Source: Microbacterium binotii
GTDB taxonomy: Bacteria > Actinomycetota > Actinomycetes > Actinomycetales > Microbacteriaceae
DNA: 64,000 bases
Direction: 5' to 3'
NCBI RefSeq assembly: GCF_021398715.1
Contig: NZ_CP090347.1
Coordinates: forward strand, 2,852,001 to 2,916,000
Shown: positions 1-9,138 of the stretch, piece after piece
Position numbering within the stretch: position 1 is the stretch's first letter
Layout: the number at the start of each line of letters is the position of its first letter
The notes under the pieces: generated by a model
Databases searched by the model: none
Seen by the model: only the letters and a program-made list of their open reading frames with translations
What the model was told of the DNA's origin: nothing
Program-made: the position numbers and the translations under genes

Positions 1-1587
1 ATCGCCGCCTACTACGACCTGAAGCCCGATGCGTCGGTGCCCGCACAGCGGGTCGTATTCGGCACGAGCGGACACCGCGGGTCGAGCCTGTCGACCAGCT
101 TCAACGAGAACCACATCCTCGCCACCACCCAGGCGATCGTCGACTACCGGGCGGGCCAGGGCATCACCGGCCCGCTCTTCCTCGGTCGCGACACCCACGG
201 CCTGTCACTCCCCGCAGAGCGCACCGCCATCGAGGTGCTCGTCGCCAACGGAGTGGACGTGCGCGTCGACGCCCGCGACTCGTGGGTTCCCACTCCCGCC
301 CTCAGCCACGCGATCCTCACGTACAACCGCGATCGCACAGCCGACGACACGGGCCGTGCGGACGGCATCGTCGTGACCCCCTCGCACAACCCGCCGCGCG
401 ACGGCGGCTTCAAGTACAACCCGCCCCACGGCGGGCCCGCCGACACCGACGCGACCTCGTGGATCGCCGACCGCGCCAACGAGCTCATCTCGACGGATCT
501 TGCGGGCGTGAAGCGCACCCCCTACGCCGACATCGACGGCGAGACCCTCGCGCAGTACGACTTCCGCGAGGCGTACGTGCGCGACCTCGACGCGATCATC
601 GACATCGAGGCGATCAAGAGGGCCGGCATCCGCATCGGCGCCGACCCGCTGGGCGGCGCGTCCGTGGACTACTGGGCACTGATCGCCGAACACTATGGCC
701 TCGACCTCACCGTCGTGAACCCCGACGTCGACCCGACGTGGAAGTTCATGACCCTCGACTGGGACGAGAAGATCCGCATGGATCCGTCCTCACCCAACGC
801 CATGGCAGCGCTCGTCGCCCGCCGCGACGAGTACGACATCCTCACCGGAAACGACGCGGATGCGGATCGCCACGGCATCGTCACCCCCGATGCGGGCCTC
901 ATGAACCCGAACCACTATCTGGCGGTCGCGATCGACTACCTCTTCTCGCACCGGCCCGGATGGCCCGCCGACGCCGCCGTGGGAAAGACCCTCGTGTCGT
1001 CGATGATCATCGACCGCGTGGTCGAGGCCCTCGGACGCACGCTCTACGAGGTCCCGGTCGGCTTCAAGTGGTTCGTGCCCGGGCTCCTGGACGGATCGGT
1101 CGCCTTCGGCGGCGAGGAGTCCGCCGGCGCATCCTTCCTCCGTCAGGACGGCACCGTCTGGACAACGGACAAGGACGGCATCCTGCTGTGCCTGCTCGCC
1201 GCCGAGATCCTCGCGGTGACCGGCAAGACCCCCTCGCAGCGTTACGCGGAGCTCGAAGACACCTACGGCGCATCCGTCTACCAGCGCGTCGACGCCCCGG
1301 CGACCCCGGAGCAGAAGGCGGCGCTCGCGAAGCTGTCGCCGGATGCGGTCACCGCCACCGAGCTCGCGGGCGAGCCCATCACCGCCAAGCTGTCGCACGC
1401 GCCCGGCAACGGCGCGGCGATCGGCGGCCTCAAGGTCGTGACGGCGGACGCCTGGTTCGCCGCGCGTCCGTCCGGCACCGAGGACGTCTACAAGCTGTAC
1501 GCGGAGTCGCTGCGCGGCGAGGCCCACCTGCACGACGTGCAGGACGAGGCCCGCGCCGTCGTGTCCGAGGCTCTCTCCGGCGCCTGA
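1..1587 (+). CDS. pgm: phosphoglucomutase, 5' end cut by window edge
   Basis: Interconverts glucose-1-phosphate and glucose-6-phosphate in the cytoplasm, the exit step of the Leloir pathway encoded further right. The frame is open from base 1 (reads [11 protein letters not shown] before the GTG at 37), and family members have about 15-20 further N-terminal residues, so the true start lies outside the window and the GTG at 37 is internal. Visible family motifs are [10 protein letters not shown] near the start, the phosphoserine loop TPSHNPP, the metal loop [10 protein letters not shown], the sugar-binding GEESAGAS and the C-terminal phosphate-binding [15 protein letters not shown]. The gene is convergent with the GH30 galactanase and separated from it by a structured 279-bp spacer. 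Identification is firm; whether it is co-regulated with the galactan genes cannot be seen. Confidence 0.95.
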   Translation: MAAYYDLKPDASVPAQRVVFGTSGHRGSSLSTSFNENHILATTQAIVDYRAGQGITGPLFLGRDTHGLSLPAERTAIEVLVANGVDVRVDARDSWVPTPALSHAILTYNRDRTADDTGRADGIVVTPSHNPPRDGGFKYNPPHGGPADTDATSWIADRANELISTDLAGVKRTPYADIDGETLAQYDFREAYVRDLDAIIDIEAIKRAGIRIGADPLGGASVDYWALIAEHYGLDLTVVNPDVDPTWKFMTLDWDEKIRMDPSSPNAMAALVARRDEYDILTGNDADADRHGIVTPDAGLMNPNHYLAVAIDYLFSHRPGWPADAAVGKTLVSSMIIDRVVEALGRTLYEVPVGFKWFVPGLLDGSVAFGGEESAGASFLRQDGTVWTTDKDGILLCLLAAEILAVTGKTPSQRYAELEDTYGASVYQRVDAPATPEQKAALAKLSPDAVTATELAGEPITAKLSHAPGNGAAIGGLKVVTADAWFAARPSGTEDVYKLYAESLRGEAHLHDVQDEARAVVSEALSGA

Positions 1588-1664
1588 TCCTCGGCCGGCG
1601 GCCCTTCCCGCATCCGGGGCCGGCCGCATCCGGGACCGCCGTTGCGGGCTCAGCCCCCCACTTT

Positions 1665-1794
1665 CCGCGAGACTGCATTTCCTCCACGAGATCACGGGTA
1701 AACACAGTGATCTCGTGCTCGAAATGGGCCCACGCGCCCAAAGGCTCCGCGTCCGCGACGCGGACGTGGAGAGGGCGTGGGGACAGTCTCGCGG
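1665..1794. repeat. nested inverted-repeat element after pgm
   Basis: An inner hairpin has arms CATTTC-ctc-CACGAGATCAC (1676-1695) and GTGATCTCGTG-ctc-GAAATG (1707-1726), 17 paired bases with a symmetric 3-nt bulge and an 11-nt loop. It is enclosed by a second perfect 11-bp pair, CCGCGAGACTG (1665-1675) with CAGTCTCGCGG (1784-1794). A third small hairpin, CGTCCGC/GCGGACG, sits at 1750-1766. No coding frame is credible here. It may be an intergenic palindromic element or a structured 3' region of the pgm transcript; which of these cannot be decided. Confidence 0.6.
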
Positions 1795-1818
1795 GCTTGG
1801 GGTGGGTGACGGGCGGCG

Positions 1819-1863
1819 CACGAAGGAGGGCGGAACCGGTGACCGGCTCCGCCCTCCTTCGTG
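1819..1863. terminator. strong hairpin terminator of the GH30 gene
   Basis: A perfect 16-bp inverted repeat, CACGAAGGAGGGCGGA at 1819-1834 and its complement at 1848-1863, with a 13-nt loop. It ends 3 bases before the TAA stop of the minus-strand GH30 gene (stop at 1867-1869). There is no T tract, which is usual in high-GC actinobacteria. It could serve pgm from the other side as well. Confidence 0.75.
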
Positions 1864-1866
1864 TGG

Positions 1867-4800
1867 TTACTCCGCGGCCGAGCGGCGACGCGTGGTGCCG
1901 CCGACCAGGAGCGAGCCCAGCAGCAGCGCCCCGAGGGCGAACGGGAGGGTCGGGCCGAGATCGAGACCCGTCACGGCCAACGGACCGGATGCGGCACGCA
2001 CCTCGAGCGGCGCCCAGCCGATGACGGCGCCGGACGCATCCGTCACGACCAACCGGTGCTGACCCGTGGGCGCATCCGCCGGGATCGAGACCGTGATCTC
2101 CCCCGCCGTGGAGACGACCTTCGTCCCGAGATGGACCGGCGTGGAGAACAGCCACGCGTCGACCGACGAACCCGCGCGGGACGCACCGACACCGATCGTG
2201 ATCGACGAGCCGGCCGTCACCACGCTCGGAGCCGTGATTCCGCCGCGCGTCGCGTCGGTCAGAGCCGACTCCGCGGGCGGCTGCGCACCACCGGTGCCGG
2301 GCTCGCCGGGCGTGCCGGGGTTGCCGGGGTTGCCGGGGTTGCCGGGGTTGCCGGGAGCAGCGACGACCACGACGGCGGCCGATGTGGCCGTACCCGAGAC
2401 GAAGCCGTCGGCGGATGCGGTGACGACCGCGCGCAGCTCGTGGCCGAGGTCGGCCTCGGTCGCGGTATACGTGGCCGAGGTCGCGGACTCGATCGGCTGA
2501 CCGTCACGCGTCCAGGCATAGGCGAGGGTGGCGTCGGCGGGGTCGCTGTCCTCGAGGCGGGCGGTCAGGGTCGCTCCCACCTCCGCGGCACCCGCGAGCG
2601 ACACGGCACCGACGACGACGTGACGGGTCACCGTGATCGTCACGGTGCGGGAGGTGCCGTCGACAGCCGTGACCGTGATGGATCCTGCGCCCCCCGCATC
2701 CGCGGGCTGCACGATCTCCACCGCGGCCTCGTCGTCGACCGCCACGGCGCCGATGGTCGGCCAGGCCGCGCCGTTGGTGTCGACCGCGTATGCCTCGCGC
2801 GCCGGGTCGAATCCGTCGAGCAGTGCATCACCGATCGTGACGCGGGCGAGATCCGTCACGTTCGACGGGGATGCCGCCAGCGCGTTGATCTCGACCTCGG
2901 ACACGATCATGTGCGTGTTCTCACGGGCCTGCATCACGACGCGCACCTCGTCGGCGACGACCCCGCCCAGCGGAACCTCGACGGTCGGCGCGCCGGACTC
3001 GGGAACCGGGACAGCGATGGCCTCGCCGGCGATCCAGTCACCGCCCGTGATGCGGTGCTCCACGCGGAGGGACTGGGCCCAGCTGGCCGTGCCGTCGCGA
3101 TAGAAGTACACCTTCACGTTGGAGATCTGCTGCCTGGAGCCGAGCACATACGTCAGGGTGTCCTGCGTGTTCTTGGTGCCGGAGCGCCAGTTCGACCATC
3201 CCTTGTCGGTCGTGATGCCGTTCTTCGTGCGGTCGACGCTGTAGCTGGGGCTCTCGGTGAAGGTCGCCGACGCCCTGCTGTCGCCGGCGACGTTCCGCGT
3301 GCCCGGAGCCGTCACAATGACGCTCAGACGTGCCTCGATCGTGGCGCCGCCCGCCACCGTGATCGCGCCCGGAACCGTGACAGTGCCCGGCTGCGCGAAG
3401 TCGGCGTCGCCGACTCCGCTGAAGTCCCAGCTCACCGCAGCGTCGTAGGCCGTTCCGCCCAGGCGCACCTCGGCGGGCACCGTCGTGGGCGCCGCGGCCG
3501 CGACACGGTCCCGCGTCGCACCGGCGTACGTCGTGATCGAGACGGGACGCGTCGCCGTGTACGCGCCGATCTCGACGGTGGCCTCGACCTCGAAGCCCGC
3601 ACCGAACACGTCCTTCCCGGAGCCCGGCACCTGCACGGTTCCCGGGGCCGAGAAGTCGGCTCCGGTCAGATCCCACGCGACGGCGGCCGTGCGCTGCACT
3701 CCACCGCGGTAGTTCAGCGTGACGGTGCCCGGCAGCTCGGGCTCCTCGCCGACGGCGGTCGCCGCCGTGACGGGCGCGACGCTCGTCACCCGAGTGGACG
3801 CGATCGTCCACCGCTGGTTGCCGCCGTTGTTCGAGGTCCATGTTCCGACCGTCGTGCCGTCGGCCGTGCCCTGCCCGTTCACATCGAGCACGCGCTCCGC
3901 AGAGGCGCTCAGCAGCGAGTAGGTGCGTCCGTCGGTCGTGGACGGGATCCACTGCAGCGAAGGATCGGATGCGGCGGCCGCCGCATCCGCCGACACGAGT
4001 GTCGTGCTCGTGCCGTTCACGGCGAGGAAGCGTCCGTCACCCGCCTCGAGGGCGATGCGGTGGCGGTTCGTTCCTTCGCCCGAGATCGAGTGCACGGTCC
4101 ATGCCTGAGCGGGTGCCGCATCCGCGGTCGTCGCACCGGTGCGGATCGCCAGGCCGTTCGGGTCCGCCGCGAGGGCCTTGCCGCTCTGGACACCGAAGAG
4201 CTGGTACGTCTCGCCGTCTTCGAAGACGGCCGCATCCGCCGCGACGCCCGAGACACCCGAGACGACGAGCGTGGTCACCGACTTCGCCGGCACCGTCACC
4301 GTCGCAGACTTCGACGCCGCGTCGACCGGAACGGCCGTGCCCGTCACGAGCGCGTGGTCGGTGACGTCACCGGCCGACGACTCGGTCGTCACGATGGGGG
4401 TGACCGTGGCACCGGGAGCGATGTTCGCGAAGCGGGACAGGTCGACCTGCACGGTGCGCTCGGAAGCCTCGGAGTTGATGTGCACGAGGGTCACGCCGTC
4501 GCCCTCGGCCGTGAGGGCCGCGGTGGTCTGCGTATCGTCGGTGGGGATGAGACGGTCGCCCGGCTCGATGTAGTGCGTGAAGTTGCGCACCGTGTTGAAC
4601 TTCGAGTTCGTCAGCACCTGGCACGACGGGTCAGCGTCGCCGTCGGCGATGCGTCGCTCGGAGTTCCCGTCGGCGTTGCAGTCGAAGTCGATGAAGACGC
4701 TGCCCCAGTTGAGCTTCTCGACCTTCTCCATGTTGTAGAGGTCCTCGACGGGCTGCCAGAACACCCAGGCGGTGGGCTCGAGCTCGCGCAGGTCGTCGAC

Positions 4801-5925
4801 GATGCGCGTCGCCATGCCGATGCCGTTCTCGATGTTCGTCTGGTTGAATCCGCTGCCGCCGTTCCAGTCGCCCTCGACCTCGCTCATCCAGAGCGGCTTG
4901 TCGGAGGCCTTGGCGATGTCGCGCACGATCAGCCGGTCTCCCGTGCCGTAGGTGTGGACGTTGAGCTGATCGACGAGCCCCTTGGACTCGGCGCTCCAGC
5001 CGTTCCAGTTCTGCACGAACTTCGACGGGTTCGTCTCGTCCATCGCCGAGATGCTCACGTCGGTCGTCGTGCCGGGCTCGGCCAGGCGCGCGGCGAGCGC
5101 CTTGATCATCTGGTCCTGCCTCGTCGGACCGATGTGGGCACCCTCCTGGCGGCTGGCGCTCGTGGGCCACGTCGCGCCGTTGGGGATGCGGGTCTGCCAA
5201 TAGTCGGTGTTGGGCTCGTTGAACGGGTCGAGCGTGTCGAAGGTGATCCCGTGGGTCTTCTCGAGCTCTTCCACCACGTTCACGAGATAACTCGAGAACG
5301 CCGCCATGTCCTCGGGGGCGAGCTGCTCGCTCGTGGCGTTGTTGATGCCACCCGAGACGTAGCCGCTCTGCGTGAGGAAGTACGGCGGGGAGTTGCTGAA
5401 GGCCTCCCAGTGGGTGATCTTGTCCTTCAGCGCGTCGAGCCACCAGCGCTGTCCCTGATCCGCGTCCCAGTTGTAGTGGTCGGGGTTCTCGCCGTCCCAT
5501 GCGGCCGCGTAGCGGTCCCGGTCGGCGTAGTCCGAGGTGATCTCGCCGTCGTCGTCGCTCTCGCCGAGCTCGGGGTTCCACCATCCGGGCACCGCTCCGC
5601 CGGGACGCAGGTACGACGGAACGTCCGTCGCATTGCCGCCGCCGATGTTGTAGCGCGCGATGTTGAGGTTCAGGCCGTCTTCGCCGAAGACGGCGTCGAA
5701 CAGCTTCTGCCGAACCTCGGTGGGGTAGCCGCCGGTCGCGTTGGCGAACCAGACGAGGCTCGTGCCCCAGCCTTCGAACGGGTCCGACGCGATCGCGGGA
5801 TTCGGCGTGATGCGCACATTGCTCGCGGCCTGGGCCTGCGGCGGGGAGACCGCGGCTCCCGCGACGAGTGCACCGGCACTGAGGGTTCCGACGCACAGCA
5901 GCGACAGGAATCTGAGGGACTTCAT
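1867..5925 (-). CDS. secreted cell-wall-anchored GH30 endo-beta-1,6-galactanase-like enzyme
   Basis: 1352 residues. A signal peptide covers about 1-33 (cleavage near AQA-AS). A GH30-type catalytic part covers about 35-555 and opens with FEGWGTSLVWFANATGG, typical of the endo-beta-1,6-galactanase branch. Likely acid/base is E237 (DPFNEP) and nucleophile E349 (WMSEVEGD). Next come a ricin-type lectin fold with QxW motifs (about 565-715), two bacterial Ig-like segments (about 717-870), a discoidin-like carbohydrate-binding region (about 880-1015), a cadherin-like beta-sandwich (1020-1100), an Ig-like domain (1103-1190) and a PGN-repeat linker (1191-1211). The C terminus has the sorting signal LAVTG (1316-1320), a hydrophobic stretch and RRR, so a class E sortase probably anchors it. 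It is the only exported glycosidase in the locus and so the likely first step. Exact linkage specificity is inferred, not proven. Confidence 0.85.
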   Translation of the reverse strand: MKSLRFLSLLCVGTLSAGALVAGAAVSPPQAQAASNVRITPNPAIASDPFEGWGTSLVWFANATGGYPTEVRQKLFDAVFGEDGLNLNIARYNIGGGNATDVPSYLRPGGAVPGWWNPELGESDDDGEITSDYADRDRYAAAWDGENPDHYNWDADQGQRWWLDALKDKITHWEAFSNSPPYFLTQSGYVSGGINNATSEQLAPEDMAAFSSYLVNVVEELEKTHGITFDTLDPFNEPNTDYWQTRIPNGATWPTSASRQEGAHIGPTRQDQMIKALAARLAEPGTTTDVSISAMDETNPSKFVQNWNGWSAESKGLVDQLNVHTYGTGDRLIVRDIAKASDKPLWMSEVEGDWNGGSGFNQTNIENGIGMATRIVDDLRELEPTAWVFWQPVEDLYNMEKVEKLNWGSVFIDFDCNADGNSERRIADGDADPSCQVLTNSKFNTVRNFTHYIEPGDRLIPTDDTQTTAALTAEGDGVTLVHINSEASERTVQVDLSRFANIAPGATVTPIVTTESSAGDVTDHALVTGTAVPVDAASKSATVTVPAKSVTTLVVSGVSGVAADAAVFEDGETYQLFGVQSGKALAADPNGLAIRTGATTADAAPAQAWTVHSISGEGTNRHRIALEAGDGRFLAVNGTSTTLVSADAAAAASDPSLQWIPSTTDGRTYSLLSASAERVLDVNGQGTADGTTVGTWTSNNGGNQRWTIASTRVTSVAPVTAATAVGEEPELPGTVTLNYRGGVQRTAAVAWDLTGADFSAPGTVQVPGSGKDVFGAGFEVEATVEIGAYTATRPVSITTYAGATRDRVAAAAPTTVPAEVRLGGTAYDAAVSWDFSGVGDADFAQPGTVTVPGAITVAGGATIEARLSVIVTAPGTRNVAGDSRASATFTESPSYSVDRTKNGITTDKGWSNWRSGTKNTQDTLTYVLGSRQQISNVKVYFYRDGTASWAQSLRVEHRITGGDWIAGEAIAVPVPESGAPTVEVPLGGVVADEVRVVMQARENTHMIVSEVEINALAASPSNVTDLARVTIGDALLDGFDPAREAYAVDTNGAAWPTIGAVAVDDEAAVEIVQPADAGGAGSITVTAVDGTSRTVTITVTRHVVVGAVSLAGAAEVGATLTARLEDSDPADATLAYAWTRDGQPIESATSATYTATEADLGHELRAVVTASADGFVSGTATSAAVVVVAAPGNPGNPGNPGNPGTPGEPGTGGAQPPAESALTDATRGGITAPSVVTAGSSITIGVGASRAGSSVDAWLFSTPVHLGTKVVSTAGEITVSIPADAPTGQHRLVVTDASGAVIGWAPLEVRAASGPLAVTGLDLGPTLPFALGALLLGSLLVGGTTRRRSAAE
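2312..2356. repeat. 9-bp tandem repeat encoding the PGN linker
   Basis: The unit GCCGGGGTT is repeated about four times head to tail, with degenerate flanking copies. On the minus strand it encodes the Pro-Gly-Asn repeats of the GH30 linker. Such repeats can change copy number by slippage, which would lengthen or shorten the linker in steps of three residues. Confidence 0.7.
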
Positions 5926-5970
5926 CGTCGATCCTTCCGGCCGCGTCCTCGCAGCCCTGGGGGGATGGTG

Positions 5971-6008
5971 TTTCGTGTTGACGTAAACATGTTGACGTCA
6001 ACACGAAA
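5971..6008. promoter_or_regulatory. double LacI operator in front of the GH30 gene
   Basis: Two 14-bp sites lie back to back: TGTTGACGTAAACA at 5976-5989 and the perfect palindrome TGTTGACGTCAACA at 5990-6003. The whole block is also an inverted repeat, TTTCGTGTTGACGT (5971-5984) with its complement at 5995-6008. The same 14-mer recurs twice in front of the adjacent LacI gene and sugar importer (7153-7200), so one LacI regulator probably controls both units. Confidence 0.8.
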
Positions 6009-6036
6009 CATAGCGGATTCCCAGTCGCCCGCACAA
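6007..6036 (-). promoter_or_regulatory. candidate promoter of the GH30 gene
   Basis: On the minus strand a -35-like TTGTGC (6031-6036) and a -10-like TATGTT (6007-6012) are 18 bp apart. This would start transcription close to base 6000, inside the double LacI operator. The match to consensus is modest; the position relative to the operator is the main support. Confidence 0.4.
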
Positions 6037-6091
6037 CGTCTGCATCGCACCACCGCACCGGCGCGTGTGGAGGCACCCGAGGCGCGCGGGA

Positions 6092-7135
6092 TCAGCGGAT
6101 GCGGGGGCCCGAGCTCGCGCGCACGACGAGTTCGGTCGGCACGAGCGTGCGGTCGTCCACGCTCTCGCCCTCGATCTCGGCGAGCAGCGCCCGGATGGCA
6201 CCGGAGCCGAGGCGGTCGAAGTGCTGCCGCACGGTCGTGAGAGGAGGCCAGTAGTTGGCCGAGTCCGGCATGTCGTCGAAGCCCACGACGCTGACGTCGT
6301 CGGGGACCGCACGACCGGCCTCGTGCAGAGCGCGCACGAGCCCGAGGGCCATCTGGTCGTTGGAGACGAACACCGCGGTGACCGAGGCGTCCTGCGCGAG
6401 CCGCGTACCGATCTCGTAGCCCGAATCGGCCGTCCAGTCACCGACTTCGACTCCGGGCACGGGCGCTCCCCGGCGCTCGAGGGTCTCGCGCCAGGCGTCA
6501 CGCCGGCGCTCGGCCGCGTACGACTCGAGCGGACCCGATACGTGCCACACGGTCTCGTGCCCGAGATCCAGCAGGTGCTCGGTGGCCAGGCGAGCGCCCT
6601 GCGCCTGATCGTTGTCGACGACCGGGTAGGCGTAGGCCGCGTGCGAGTCGAGGACCACGACCGGCAGTCCCGTGGGCAGCGCGATCTCCGACTCGTCGAG
6701 ACGGTGGGACTCGATGAGGATGATGACGCCGTCCACGGCATGCTCGCGCAACCGCACGAAGGCGCCGGAGACATCGGACTGCGATGCCGTCTCGACGGTG
6801 ATGAGCGTCAGCGAGTATCCGGCGGATGCGGCGACGGAGGCGACCGCATCCAGGGTCCGGGTGTTGCCGTAGCTGGAGAGCGAGAACATGATCACGCCGA
6901 TGGAGCGGAACTTGCCCGAGCGCAGCGCCCGCGCGGCGCTGTTGGGCCGATAGCCCAGCTCGTCCATGGCGGCCAGGACGCGGGCGCGGGTGTCGGGGTC
7001 GACATTGGCGCGCCCGTTCGCGACACGTGACACGGTCTGCCCGGAGACACCGGCGAGAGCGGCGACGTCCGCCATCGAGGTCTCGCGTCGGCGCGCACGA
7101 GGTTCGCCCGGTGTTGCTGCCGTGACGTGGCTCAT
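6092..7135 (-). CDS. LacI-family repressor of the galactan importer and GH30
   Basis: 347 residues. A LacI helix-turn-helix lies at about 21-45 (SMADVAALAGVSGQTVSRVANG), followed by a periplasmic-binding-like sensor domain with the typical end TTVRQHFDRLG. Sensor domains of this family bind a sugar or a pathway intermediate and release DNA. The gene sits between the GH30 gene (same strand, downstream) and the divergent importer operon, and 14-bp palindromes lie in front of both. Its own start is 18 bp from the nearest operator, so autoregulation is likely. It is similar along its length to the third LacI gene (21792-22760), for example in the NDQMALGL and PPLTTVRQ stretches, pointing to an old duplication. 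The effector is unknown; an arabinogalactan oligosaccharide or galactose is a reasonable guess. Confidence 0.9.
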   Translation of the reverse strand: MSHVTAATPGEPRARRRETSMADVAALAGVSGQTVSRVANGRANVDPDTRARVLAAMDELGYRPNSAARALRSGKFRSIGVIMFSLSSYGNTRTLDAVASVAASAGYSLTLITVETASQSDVSGAFVRLREHAVDGVIILIESHRLDESEIALPTGLPVVVLDSHAAYAYPVVDNDQAQGARLATEHLLDLGHETVWHVSGPLESYAAERRRDAWRETLERRGAPVPGVEVGDWTADSGYEIGTRLAQDASVTAVFVSNDQMALGLVRALHEAGRAVPDDVSVVGFDDMPDSANYWPPLTTVRQHFDRLGSGAIRALLAEIEGESVDDRTLVPTELVVRASSGPRIR

Positions 7136-7152
7136 GCCCGAATCCTCCTCGA

Positions 7153-7200
7153 TGTTGACGTTGACATGTTAGCGAGAGCGGAGTTATGTTTACGTCAACA
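7153..7200. promoter_or_regulatory. paired LacI operators over the importer promoter
   Basis: TGTTGACGTTGACA lies at 7153-7166 and TGTTTACGTCAACA at 7187-7200, each one or two bases from the perfect palindrome seen in front of GH30. A plus-strand promoter fits exactly: -35 TTGACA (7161-7166) lies in the first operator, and -10 TATGTT (7185-7190, 18-bp spacer) overlaps the second. The leader to the importer start would be about 60 nt. Binding would block RNA polymerase directly. Confidence 0.75.
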
Positions 7201-7255
7201 TACCGCGGAACCCGAATTCTGCGGAGCATTGCGTTCACAGAAGAGGCATCGGACG

Positions 7256-8176
7256 ATGACGACCACAGCGGCTCCCCCACCCGCGCTCCGCACACCCAAG
7301 CGGCGGCGTTTCGCGGTCGACCAGAAGGGCTGGTTGTTCGTCGCCCCCTTCGCGATCGTGTTCGCACTCGTGTTCCTGGCACCGCTCGTCTACTCGCTGT
7401 ACCTCAGCTTCTTCCGCGAGCAGATCGTGGGTGGCAACGCGTTCGTCGGACTCGACAACTACTTCACCGCGTTCACCGACACCAAGCTGTGGGACGGCTT
7501 CCTGCGCGTGCTGCTGTTCCTGATCATCCAGGTTCCGATCATGCTCGTGCTGGCGCTCGCCGCGGCCCTGGCGATCGACAGTGCTCGACTGCACGCCTCC
7601 GGCTTCTACCGGATCGTGATCTTCCTGCCCTACGCGGTACCGGCCGTCGTCGCGGTCCTCATGTGGGGCTATATCTACGGCGACCAGTTCGGTCTCGCCG
7701 GCAACATCAACGACCTGTTCGGCGCCCAGATCATCACGCCCTTCGTGCCCGAATGGATGATGGTCTCGATCGGCAACATCGTCACCTGGCAGTTCGTCGG
7801 GTACAACATGCTGATCTTCTACTCGTCGCTCAAGACCATCCCCGGAGAGCTGTACGAGGCCGCATCCCTCGACGGCGCCGGAACCTGGCGCACGATCTTC
7901 TCGATCAAGCTGCCGGCGCTGCGCGGCTCGATCGTCATCGCCACGATCTTCTCGATCATCGGCAGCTTCCAGCTCTTCAACGAGCCGAACATCCTCAAGC
8001 CTCTGGCCCCCAACACGATCACGACGTTCTACACGCCCAACATGTACGCGTACAACCTGTCGTTCGCCGGCCAGCAGTACAACTACGCCGCCACCGTCGC
8101 GATCATCATGGGCCTCATCACCGCGATCGTCGCCTACGTCGTGCAGCTGCGCGGATCCCGTCAGGAGATGCGATGA
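7256..8176 (+). CDS. sugar ABC transporter permease 1 (MalF/UgpA type)
   Basis: 306 residues with about six membrane helices, the first at about 26-50 (GWLFVAPFAIVFALVFLAP), and the cytoplasmic EAA loop EAASLDGAGTWRTIF that docks on the ATPase. It belongs to the carbohydrate uptake type 1 permease family. The ATG at 7256 (MTTTAAPPP) is chosen because an upstream extension would run back through the LacI operators; a GAAGAGG motif lies about 10 bases before it. Its stop overlaps the start of permease 2 (ATGA), so the two are translated together. No ATPase gene is nearby; the importer must use a shared MsmK/MalK-type ATPase from elsewhere. Substrate is inferred from context to be a beta-galactan or arabinogalactan oligosaccharide. 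Confidence 0.93.
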   Translation: MTTTAAPPPALRTPKRRRFAVDQKGWLFVAPFAIVFALVFLAPLVYSLYLSFFREQIVGGNAFVGLDNYFTAFTDTKLWDGFLRVLLFLIIQVPIMLVLALAAALAIDSARLHASGFYRIVIFLPYAVPAVVAVLMWGYIYGDQFGLAGNINDLFGAQIITPFVPEWMMVSIGNIVTWQFVGYNMLIFYSSLKTIPGELYEAASLDGAGTWRTIFSIKLPALRGSIVIATIFSIIGSFQLFNEPNILKPLAPNTITTFYTPNMYAYNLSFAGQQYNYAATVAIIMGLITAIVAYVVQLRGSRQEMR

Positions 8177-9051
8177 CCGCCCCCGCCTTCGCCCGTACCT
8201 CGCCGTTCATGCGGCGGAAGTCGCTCATCCTCACCATCGTGATGAGCCTGTTCATCCTCTACACGTTGCTGCCGCTGTTCTGGCTGCTGATCAACGCGAC
8301 GAAGGAACAGGGCGACCTGTTCACGACCTTCGGCCTGTGGTTCGGGAACGGCTTCCACCTGTGGGACAACATCGTGGAGACCTTCACCTACCGTGATGGG
8401 ATCTTCCTGCGGTGGCTGGGCAACACCCTGCTCTACGTCGTGGTCGGCGCCGGCGGCGCGACGCTGCTCGCGACCCTCGCCGGATACGGCCTGGCGAAGT
8501 ACAACTTCCGCGGCCGCAAGGCGGTCTTCGCGGTCGTCATCGGCGCGGTCGCCGTGCCCGGCACCGCCCTCGCCGTGCCCACCTTCCTCATGTTCAGCCA
8601 GATGGGGCTCACCAACACCCCGTGGTCGATCATCATCCCCTCGCTCATCAGCCCGTTCGGCCTCTACCTCATGTGGGTCTTCGCCAGCGACGCGGTGCCC
8701 ACCGAGCTGCTGGAGGCGGCCCGCATGGACGGCGCGGGCGAGTTCCGCACCTTCTTCACGATCTCGGTGAAGCTGCTCACCCCCGGCATCGTCACGGTCG
8801 TGCTCTTCACGGTCGTCGCGACCTGGAACAACTACTTCCTGCCCCTGATCATGCTGAGCGACCCCGCCTGGTATCCGCTCACGGTCGGTCTGAACCAGTG
8901 GAACGCGCAGGCGACGGGTGCCGCCGCCGAGCCGATCTACAACCTGGTGATCACGGGCTCGCTCCTGTCCATCATCCCCATCGTCGTCGCTTTCCTCATG
9001 CTGCAGCGGTTCTGGCAGTCGGGGCTGAGCGCCGGAAGCGTCAAGCAGTGA
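8173..9051 (+). CDS. sugar ABC transporter permease 2 (MalG/UgpE type)
   Basis: 292 residues, six predicted membrane helices, EAA loop EAARMDGAGEFRTFFTI. It pairs with the preceding permease to form the membrane channel. It is strikingly similar to permease 2 of the second importer (19436-20323): both carry YRDGI-LRWLGN-LLY and the block GLAKYNFRGR / ALAKYRFPGR, so the two transporters are paralogues. The ATG at 8173 overlaps the previous stop by four bases. An 87-base gap to the lipoprotein gene holds no clear terminator. Confidence 0.93.
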   Translation: MTAPAFARTSPFMRRKSLILTIVMSLFILYTLLPLFWLLINATKEQGDLFTTFGLWFGNGFHLWDNIVETFTYRDGIFLRWLGNTLLYVVVGAGGATLLATLAGYGLAKYNFRGRKAVFAVVIGAVAVPGTALAVPTFLMFSQMGLTNTPWSIIIPSLISPFGLYLMWVFASDAVPTELLEAARMDGAGEFRTFFTISVKLLTPGIVTVVLFTVVATWNNYFLPLIMLSDPAWYPLTVGLNQWNAQATGAAAEPIYNLVITGSLLSIIPIVVAFLMLQRFWQSGLSAGSVKQ

Positions 9052-9138
9052 CGAGGGGCACTGTCTGACACCCGATTCCCCCTCACCACCGGCGCGTCCT
9101 GCTCCGGCATCCACAACAACGAAGTGAAGGAAAGTCCC

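Noticed and set aside
1861..6240. Very long open frame on the plus strand (over 1,400 codons)
   Set aside because: It is antisense to the GH30 gene, Arg-rich, and has no domain. High GC keeps the opposite frame open. The same holds for 11538-15323 (minus), 33816-35831 upstream of 34664 (minus), 42181-45090 upstream of 43398 (minus) and others.
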